A stretch of DNA of 48,033 nucleotides from Magnetovibrio sp. GTDB lineage: Bacteria; Pseudomonadota; Alphaproteobacteria; Rhodospirillales; Magnetovibrionaceae. Of the stretch, positions 42,577 through 48,033 are shown one piece after another (the first letter of the stretch is position 1; each line of letters begins with the position of its first letter). The DNA lies in contig JANQJR010000046.1 in NCBI GenBank assembly GCA_028281525.1, forward strand, positions 1-48,033, written 5' to 3'. The position numbers and the translations under genes were made by a program. Below the pieces are notes generated by a model that had not been told where the DNA came from, made no database searches, and worked only from the letters and a program-made list of their open reading frames with translations.

Positions 42577-44793
42577 TCAGCCTTCTATTTTCGAGAAGTC
42601 GGCGATTTCACCCATCACGGATATGATCTGAGATAGGAGCTTCAAACGGTTTTCGCGAACGGTTTTATCATCCGCGTTGACCATCACATCGTCGAAGAAT
42701 GTATCCAACGGTCCGCGCAACTTGGCGAGTTGGGCCATGGCGTCTTCGAACTTTTCCTCCGCGGCGAGCTTGGAGCCCGCGGCCCCCGCATCGTTCAGGG
42801 CGGCGAACAGGTTGCGCTCGGCGTCTTCGACGAACGCGTCTTCATTGGGCGTGCCAGCGTAGGACACACCATCTTTCTTTTCTTCGATGCGCAGGATGTT
42901 GGCGGCGCGTTTGTGCGCGGCCAGCAGGTTCGCGCCGTCCTCAGAATCGATCAGGGCGGAGAGCGCATCCACCCGCGCCAGCAGGCGCACCAGATCGTCC
43001 TCGCCCCCCAGCGCAAACACCGCGTCAATCAGGTCGTGGCGCACGCCTTCGCCCTTCAGATGAACCTTCAGGCGGTCGGCAAAGAAGGAGAGAAGGTCAT
43101 TGGCAATAAGTGGAGCTTTGTCATCCACGAAGGATTTGTGCCACCTCGTCGCGGTGCCTCCCATCCAGTTGTGCTGCCAATTTTCCTTATTTTCTTTATC
43201 CTCAGGATCAGCGCCCCAATCATAAACCTTGAAGGCGGCTTGAAGAGTTTCTGTAAGAGAGAAACGCTGCTCATTCTCAATTATCAAACGGATCACACCC
43301 AACGCCGCGCGGCGCAACGCAAATGGATCCTTCGATCCCGTAGGTTTTTCATCGATGGCCCAAAAACCTGCCAGGGTGTCGATCTTGTCGGCCAGCGCCA
43401 CGGCCACACTAACGGGTGCGGACGGACAGTCGTCACTGGGACCGGCGGGCGAGTAATGATCCGCGATGGCTTCCGCCACTTCCGGCGCTTCGCCGTCATG
43501 CAGCGCGTAATAGCGCCCCATAACGCCCTGAACCTCGGGAATTTCGTAGACCATATCTGAGACCAGGTCGCACTTGCAAAGCTGCGCCGCGCGTTCCGCC
43601 TGGGCCTTATCCGCGCCGACCTTGTCCGCCAGGAAACCGGCCAGGGACGCCACACGCTGGACTTTATCCGCGACGGTGCCGAGCTTGGCGTGGAACACGA
43701 TGTCCTTGAGGTCGTCTGCACGGCTTTCCAGGGTGATCTTGCGGTCCTGGTCCCAGAAAAAGCGCGCATCGGACAGACGCGCACGCAGCACACGCTCGTT
43801 GCCGGCAACGATGGCTTGGCCGCCATCCTCAGAAACCTGGTTGGCGACGACGATGAACTTCGGCGCGGGCGTGCCGTCCGGGTTCAGAACCGTAAAATAC
43901 TTCTGGTGGGTCTTCATGGTATCGGACAGGACTTCCGCCGGAAGTTCCATGAATTCCTGATCGATATTACCCATCAGCACCACCGGCCATTCCACCAGAC
44001 CGGTGACTTCATTGAGCAGACCTTCGTCGCCCTTGACGGTGAGGCCCGCATCCTCGGCCAGCTTTTCGGCTTGGGACACGATCTCAGCGCGCCGTTCCGA
44101 CGGGCACAGCAACACGTGGGCGGCGGCAAGTTTGGCGCGATAGTCCGCGAAGTCCGTCACCGCAATGGCGTCCGGGTTCAGGAACCGATGGCCGTAAGTC
44201 TTGCTAGTAAATGAAAGTGTTTTTTCGTTCTCGTCTGGGGGTGAACCAGCTCTCATTCCAGGAGGTGAAATTTCACTACCTAATAGAAACTCACCCGTCA
44301 GAGGTTTCCCATTGAATATTGCTAAAACATTATGCAATGGGCGAACCCACCGGAATACCGTATTTGACCAACGCATAGATTTAGACCAGGGCAGCCCCAT
44401 AACAGCGCTCCCAACAATTAATGGCAAAATCGCGTCCGTAGGCAGTCCCTTCTTTTCGATCACGGCGAAGTAGAAGGTCTTGCCCTTGACCTCGCGCTGT
44501 TCGCAATCGTCCAGGGTCAAACCGCCCAAGGAGCCTAAGAAACCGTTGACGGCTTGCTCCGGTGCGCCCACCTGCGGGCCCTTGCGTTCGTCCTTCACGT
44601 CCGGCTGCTTTTCCGGCAAGCCGTCGACCACCAGCGCCAAGCGGCGCGGCGTGACCAAGGCCTCGGACTTGGCAAAGTCCAGTCCGGCTTTCTTAAGGCC
44701 GTCTTCGACCAAGCGCTTAAGGTCGTCCGCGGCGCGCGCCTGCATGCGGGCGGGAATTTCTTCGGAAAAAAGCTCGAGGAGCAGTTCGGCCAT
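42577..44793 (-). CDS. glyS: Glycyl-tRNA synthetase beta subunit
   Basis: A 738-residue beta subunit of the alpha2beta2 GlyRS. The start ATG overlaps the glyQ stop by one base (TAATG), giving [29 protein letters not shown], the family N-terminus; the longer open frame runs inside glyQ. The C-terminal tRNA-binding region (DALSALIDSEDGANLLAAHKRAANIL ... FDDVMVNADDKTVRENRLKLLSQI) is intact. Two internal stretches of about 210-240 bp (43081-43290 and 44221-44460) are near 46-47% GC, well below the rest of the gene, and use different synonymous codons. Confidence 0.97.
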   Translation of the reverse strand: MAELLLELFSEEIPARMQARAADDLKRLVEDGLKKAGLDFAKSEALVTPRRLALVVDGLPEKQPDVKDERKGPQVGAPEQAVNGFLGSLGGLTLDDCEQREVKGKTFYFAVIEKKGLPTDAILPLIVGSAVMGLPWSKSMRWSNTVFRWVRPLHNVLAIFNGKPLTGEFLLGSEISPPGMRAGSPPDENEKTLSFTSKTYGHRFLNPDAIAVTDFADYRAKLAAAHVLLCPSERRAEIVSQAEKLAEDAGLTVKGDEGLLNEVTGLVEWPVVLMGNIDQEFMELPAEVLSDTMKTHQKYFTVLNPDGTPAPKFIVVANQVSEDGGQAIVAGNERVLRARLSDARFFWDQDRKITLESRADDLKDIVFHAKLGTVADKVQRVASLAGFLADKVGADKAQAERAAQLCKCDLVSDMVYEIPEVQGVMGRYYALHDGEAPEVAEAIADHYSPAGPSDDCPSAPVSVAVALADKIDTLAGFWAIDEKPTGSKDPFALRRAALGVIRLIIENEQRFSLTETLQAAFKVYDWGADPEDKENKENWQHNWMGGTATRWHKSFVDDKAPLIANDLLSFFADRLKVHLKGEGVRHDLIDAVFALGGEDDLVRLLARVDALSALIDSEDGANLLAAHKRAANILRIEEKKDGVSYAGTPNEDAFVEDAERNLFAALNDAGAAGSKLAAEEKFEDAMAQLAKLRGPLDTFFDDVMVNADDKTVRENRLKLLSQIISVMGEIADFSKIEG

Positions 44794-45689
44794 TACGCGT
44801 CCTCCCCTTCCACTTCGCCCGCGAGCCATGCTTCGCAGCAGCCCTTCGCCAGTGTGCGCACGCGCCCGATGTAGGCTTGACGCTCGGTCACGGAAATAAC
44901 GCCGCGCGCATCCAACAGGTTGAACAGGTGGCTGGCGCGCACACACTGCTCATAAGCCGGCAACGCCAAGGGTTGATCCAGCCCCAACAGGGTCTGGCAA
45001 TTCCCTTCCGCGTCTTCGAATTGCTTGAACAGTTTGTCGGTGTCGGCATGTTCGAAATTGAAGGCCGATTGTTCCCGTTCGTTCCTCAGGAACACATCCC
45101 CATAACGCACCCCTTCCCCGTTCCAGTCCAGGTCGTAAACGTTTTCGACACCCTGGATGTACATGGCGAGACGTTCCAGCCCATAAGTGAGTTCCACGGA
45201 CACCGGGTCGCATTCGATCCCGCCGACCTGTTGGAAGTAGGTGAACTGGCTGACCTCCATGCCGTCGCACCACACTTCCCAACCGAGCCCCCAGGCACCC
45301 AGCGTCGGACTTTCCCAGTCGTCCTCGACAAAGCGGATGTCGTGCTTGGCCGCATCGACGCCCAGCGTCTTGAGGCTGTCGAGGTACAGCTCCTGAGAGT
45401 TTGCCGGCGAAGGCTTCATGATCATTTGGAACTGATAATAGTGCTGCAAACGGTTCGGGTTTTCGCCGTAACGCCCGTCGGTGGGGCGGCGCGACGGTTG
45501 CACATAGGCCGCTTTCCACGGTTTCGGGCCCAAGGCACGCAACGTGGTCGCCGGGTGGAAGGTACCCGCGCCGACTTCCTGATCGTGGGGCTGCAAGATT
45601 ACGCAGCCATGCCCCGCCCAGAAGCTCTGCAGCTTGAAGATGAGGTTTTGAAAACAGGTTTCGGGATTGGGTGCAGGCAGGCCGGACAT
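44793..45689 (-). CDS. glyQ: Glycyl-tRNA synthetase alpha subunit
   Basis: A 298-residue class II catalytic subunit. The start [54 protein letters not shown] contains motif 1. Further motifs include [32 protein letters not shown] (motif 2) and [14 protein letters not shown] (motif 3). The tail is charged. Directly coupled to glyS. Confidence 0.97.
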   Translation of the reverse strand: MSGLPAPNPETCFQNLIFKLQSFWAGHGCVILQPHDQEVGAGTFHPATTLRALGPKPWKAAYVQPSRRPTDGRYGENPNRLQHYYQFQMIMKPSPANSQELYLDSLKTLGVDAAKHDIRFVEDDWESPTLGAWGLGWEVWCDGMEVSQFTYFQQVGGIECDPVSVELTYGLERLAMYIQGVENVYDLDWNGEGVRYGDVFLRNEREQSAFNFEHADTDKLFKQFEDAEGNCQTLLGLDQPLALPAYEQCVRASHLFNLLDARGVISVTERQAYIGRVRTLAKGCCEAWLAGEVEGEDA

Positions 45690-45801
45690 GTGCTTAAAAC
45701 CTTGAATTTTTCCGGCTTATACCGGGATTTCGCAGTGCGGCGCAACATAGCCTTGGGACCCGCATGGGTCAAGGCGCGAAAGCCGCAATTTCCAAGGGAA
45801 T

Positions 45802-46071
45802 TCAGCCCACAAATGGGCAATCGTCCCGCCCGCAGGATTTCGCCCCACGCGCGACATATGCGCCGCACACCTGGCATTCCGCCATCTCTTCGATTCCGGC
45901 CTTGTCCCCCTTTGATTGGGAGCCGGGTTGAGACGCGTTTTGACCCTGTTTTTCCACGCGTTCGCGCGCCGCGCGCCGATCCTGGAGGCGGGTGAAATAC
46001 TTAAACGCATTCCACACCAAAACCACCACGGCGATGGTGAATATGATCTTGGTCAGGCTCAATCCAAACAT
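45802..46071 (-). CDS. Membrane-anchored zinc-ribbon-like small protein
   Basis: An 89-residue protein. One N-terminal helix (LTKIIFTIAVVVLVWNAFKYF) anchors it, followed by a charged linker and a C-terminal metal-binding end AECQVCGAYVARGAKSCGRDDCPFVG with four cysteines (CX2C, CX4C). It sits upstream of glyQ in the same direction, about 110 bp apart. Ribosome site GGGGG. The function is not known to me; similar proteins occur at this position in related alphaproteobacteria (inference from memory). Confidence 0.75.
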   Translation of the reverse strand: MFGLSLTKIIFTIAVVVLVWNAFKYFTRLQDRRAARERVEKQGQNASQPGSQSKGDKAGIEEMAECQVCGAYVARGAKSCGRDDCPFVG

Positions 46072-46130
46072 GCCCCCTTGTAGGGGGCTCTTGCGCCATG
46101 GTCAAACCCAAAGAAAAGAAATGAAAGACC

Positions 46131-46219
46131 CGTCATGCCCGGGCCTGTCCCGGGCATCTACGGCTTTAACGGAAACCGGCGGAAAAGACGTGGATGGCCG
46201 GAATAAATCCGGCCATGAC
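46131..46219. repeat. Interspersed palindromic repeat element
   Basis: A bipartite element: the first palindrome is ATGCCCGGG...CCCGGGCAT (46135-46157) and the second is ATGGCCGGAAT...ATCCGGCCAT (46194-46216). The outer ends GTCATG and CATGAC are inverted. It resembles the intergenic palindromic repeats scattered through alphaproteobacterial chromosomes. It fills the gap between trmN6 and the zinc-ribbon gene. Confidence 0.7.
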
Positions 46220-46237
46220 AAAACGTGCGTGTTGCGC

Positions 46238-46981
46238 TTACACACGCAAGCGCAGTTCGCCACCCTTAAGCGCTTCGTCGGCGCGCGCGGTATAGCCGCC
46301 GTCATCGTCGTGCAGCGTCAGGCCGTTCATCAACTGCATGGGCGATTTGATGCCCTTGCGCGCGCGCACGATGACACGGTGCGAGCTTTCATCATCCTTC
46401 GGCCACAGGGGAAACACCGTGATTTCGCCGGCGCGCCCTTCCAGCCCGATGAGCAATTCCGCCAGCCGGTCGGCGCGTTGGATAAAGGTGACGGAGCCCT
46501 TACGCTTGCAAAACTTCAACGCCGCATCGACCCAGTCTTCGAGGTCCGCGTCGGTTTCCACATGGGCGATTTTTTTCGATTCGTCGGGCGGATGATTGCC
46601 CCGGTCACCGCTCATATAAGGCGGATTGGCGAAGACGTGGTGATAACCGTCTTCTTCCAAATCGCCGGGCGGGTTCAGGATATCGCCATCGAAAACGCGC
46701 ATGCGCTCCGCGCAGCCGTTGGCCTCGACATTTTGGCGGGCCAATTCGGCCAACTCGGCTTGCAACTCCAAGCCATCGATGTCGAGACCCGGGATGCGTG
46801 AGCCCAAGCACAACATCGCCGCGCCCACACCGCAGCCCAGGTCCAGGGCGCGCTCCCCCTCCTCGGCACGGATGGCGGCAGCCAACAGCACCGGGTCCAC
46901 GGCGGCGCGGTAGCCGTTTTTTGGCTGATGGAGGACGACTTTGCCGTCCAGGATGTGATCTTCCGTCGTTTCCAATGTCAT
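46238..46981 (-). CDS. tRNA1(Val) m6A37 methyltransferase TrmN6-like
   Basis: A 247-residue class I MTase of the TrmN6/YfiC group. The N-terminus TEDHILDGKVVLHQPKNGYRAAVDPVLLAAAI is characteristic. SAM motif I is ALDLGCGVGAAMLCL, and the adenine-N6 MTase catalytic motif is NPPYM. The gene has a TGA/ATG overlap (ATGA) with the DUF2007 gene upstream. Precise tRNA target is inferred from the family. Confidence 0.88.
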   Translation of the reverse strand: MTLETTEDHILDGKVVLHQPKNGYRAAVDPVLLAAAIRAEEGERALDLGCGVGAAMLCLGSRIPGLDIDGLELQAELAELARQNVEANGCAERMRVFDGDILNPPGDLEEDGYHHVFANPPYMSGDRGNHPPDESKKIAHVETDADLEDWVDAALKFCKRKGSVTFIQRADRLAELLIGLEGRAGEITVFPLWPKDDESSHRVIVRARKGIKSPMQLMNGLTLHDDDGGYTARADEALKGGELRLRV

Positions 46982-47226
46982 TTCCCCATTTTATCCCGGC
47001 TCCCACTTAAATCCTGGGCAGCCAACCGGTCGGCTTCGGCCAACAGGGCCTGGGCCTCAAGTTTGTCTTCTTCGGGCACCATGATGCGCCGGGGAATCGC
47101 CTGGATGGAACCGTCCATGATGCTCATGTGTTCATCCAGCACCAAAACCTCGATCCCGGCGTCCTTGAGATGGGCCTGGAGCCACGAAATCAGCACCACA
47201 TCATTGGTCCGCACCAGTTCATACAC
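46978..47226 (-). CDS. DUF2007 family small protein
   Basis: An 82-residue protein: MYELVRTNDVVLISWLQAHLKDAGIEVLVLDEHMSIMDGSI ... PRRIMVPEEDKLEAQALL matches the DUF2007 (putative signal-transducing, GlnB-like fold) pattern. The start is GTG, supported by GGGGAGG about 9 nt upstream. Coupled to trmN6 and divergent from ispB, a common alphaproteobacterial arrangement. Function unknown. Confidence 0.88.
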   Translation of the reverse strand: MYELVRTNDVVLISWLQAHLKDAGIEVLVLDEHMSIMDGSIQAIPRRIMVPEEDKLEAQALLAEADRLAAQDLSGSRDKMGK

Positions 47227-47389
47227 TTAAGAATCCTCCCCGTTCGTCCCCCGGCCCCATGGCCTACCCGTTGAGGGCGCTTGACCAAAATGGCCCAGGG
47301 GGCTCTTATAGGCGCCAACAATACTGTAATATGAACGGCTGAGCACGCAAAAAACCGTGCGATTGCAGCCAGATAACGGGAGAGGCGCT

Positions 47390-48033
47390 TTGGGCGTTGT
47401 CGTAAACCTGGACGAAGAGCGTAAAAAAAGCGCGCCCTTGGACCGTTTGGCCAAGCTGGTCGAAGACGACCTCAAAGCCACCAACCACGCCATCGTGGAG
47501 CGCATGCACTCCCCCGTTTCACTGATTCCGCAACTGGCCGGACACATCATCGCGGCGGGTGGCAAGCGGCTGCGCCCGATGCTCACCCTCGCGTCTGCGC
47601 GCATGTGCGGCTATGGGGCCGAGGAAGGCCAGGACCGCCACGTCCTGCTGGCGGCCTGTATCGAATTCATTCACACCGCGACGTTGCTTCACGACGATGT
47701 GGTGGACGACAGCGATTTGCGCCGGGGCGAAGCGTCGGCCAACGCGCTATGGGGCAACAAACCCAGCGTCCTGGTGGGCGATTTTCTGTTTACGCGATCC
47801 TTCGAACTGATGGTCGGCGACGGCGACTTGGAAGTGCTGCGCATTTTGTCGCAGGGCTCCTCCATCTTGGCCGAAGGCGAGGTCCTGCAGCTGGTCACCG
47901 CCAACGACACGGAAACCAGTGAAAGCGCCTACATGGACGTGATCCAGGCAAAAACCGCCGAGCTGTTCGCCGCCGCCTCAGAACTGGGGCCGGTGGTCGC
48001 GGACCGCCCGAAAAAAGAACAAGACGCATTGCG
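47390..48033 (+). CDS. ispB: Polyprenyl (octaprenyl/decaprenyl) diphosphate synthase, 3' truncated by the window
   Basis: The frame is open from 47390 to the window end (about 214 residues seen). N-terminus: VVVNLDEERKKSAPLDRLAKLVEDDLKATNHAIVERMHS, then HIIAAGGKRLRPML (the GGKRLRP motif), the first aspartate-rich motif LLHDDVVDDSDLRRG, NALWGNKPSVLVGDFLF, and GEVLQL. Makes the isoprenoid side chain of ubiquinone. The start is TTG, with GGGAGAGG upstream; no ATG fits the family N-terminus. The divergent gene is DUF2007. Confidence 0.93.
   Translation, partial: MGVVVNLDEERKKSAPLDRLAKLVEDDLKATNHAIVERMHSPVSLIPQLAGHIIAAGGKRLRPMLTLASARMCGYGAEEGQDRHVLLAACIEFIHTATLLHDDVVDDSDLRRGEASANALWGNKPSVLVGDFLFTRSFELMVGDGDLEVLRILSQGSSILAEGEVLQLVTANDTETSESAYMDVIQAKTAELFAAASELGPVVADRPKKEQDAL

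Noticed and set aside
40789-42636. 615-codon plus-strand open frame
   Set aside because: Antisense to ppdK, with low-complexity His/Arg/Gln composition typical of shadow frames.

Overview
The window looks like ordinary chromosome from a GC-rich alphaproteobacterium, most likely a free-living or marine Rhodospirillales-type organism. This is an inference. It rests on familiar alphaproteobacterial neighbourhoods (bamB-der; ispB / DUF2007 / trmN6; glyQ-glyS-ppdK), ATGA-type gene overlaps, lysine/alanine-rich nucleoid proteins, abundant two-component kinases and a giant FecR/cadherin-like/RTX surface protein. No phage, plasmid, IS element, CRISPR array or rRNA operon was seen. One tRNA gene (elongator tRNA-Met) is present.

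Layout. 1-2.4 kb: end of a BamB-like propeller gene and the GTPase der. 2.5-7.5 kb (minus strand): a 1650-residue RTX surface or secreted protein. 7.7-11.1 kb: a tungstate ABC transporter (tupB, tupC, tupA) followed by moaA, whose upstream region carries a strikingly good ModE-type operator. 11.2-13.0 kb: nadK and pyrD. 13.2-19.8 kb: a signalling region with a sigma-54-type promoter before a 79-residue orphan protein, an HNH protein, a large membrane histidine kinase, and a second, almost identical sigma-54-type promoter before a tightly coupled H-NOX / histidine kinase / degenerate HD-GYP response-regulator operon (nitric-oxide or redox sensing). 19.8-26.3 kb: an M20 amidohydrolase, several unrecognised proteins, a DUF454 membrane protein, a histone-H1-like HhH protein, an orphan YjhX homologue, a YaiI/UPF0178 protein, a BigR/SqrR-like persulfide-type ArsR regulator behind a perfect 14-bp inverted repeat, and the tRNA. 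26.4-31.5 kb: Tat-exported PhoX, a Tat-exported rubredoxin with an unusual CX4C knuckle, an AcuI-type reductase, pyrC and a cNMP-binding protein. 31.6-33.1 kb: a kinase/receiver pair. 33.1-37.6 kb (minus): asnB plus three glycosyltransferases, coupled by overlaps (LPS or polysaccharide synthesis). 37.8-39.3 kb: ygfZ and a methyltransferase. 39.3-47.2 kb (minus): glyQ-glyS-ppdK plus a low-molecular-weight phosphatase/ArsC-like gene, a zinc-ribbon membrane protein, a palindromic intergenic repeat, trmN6 and DUF2007. The window ends in the start of ispB.

The most noteworthy material is regulatory: the paired sigma-54 promoters that link an H-NOX operon to an orphan small protein, the ModE-like operator at moaA, and the long inverted repeat before the ArsR gene. 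Among proteins, the CX4C exported rubredoxin, the H1-like protein, the orphan YjhX and the RTX block inserted inside a beta-sandwich repeat deserve a second look. No single cluster clearly forms a wholly new system. Function calls are from motif recognition by eye; no database search was run.
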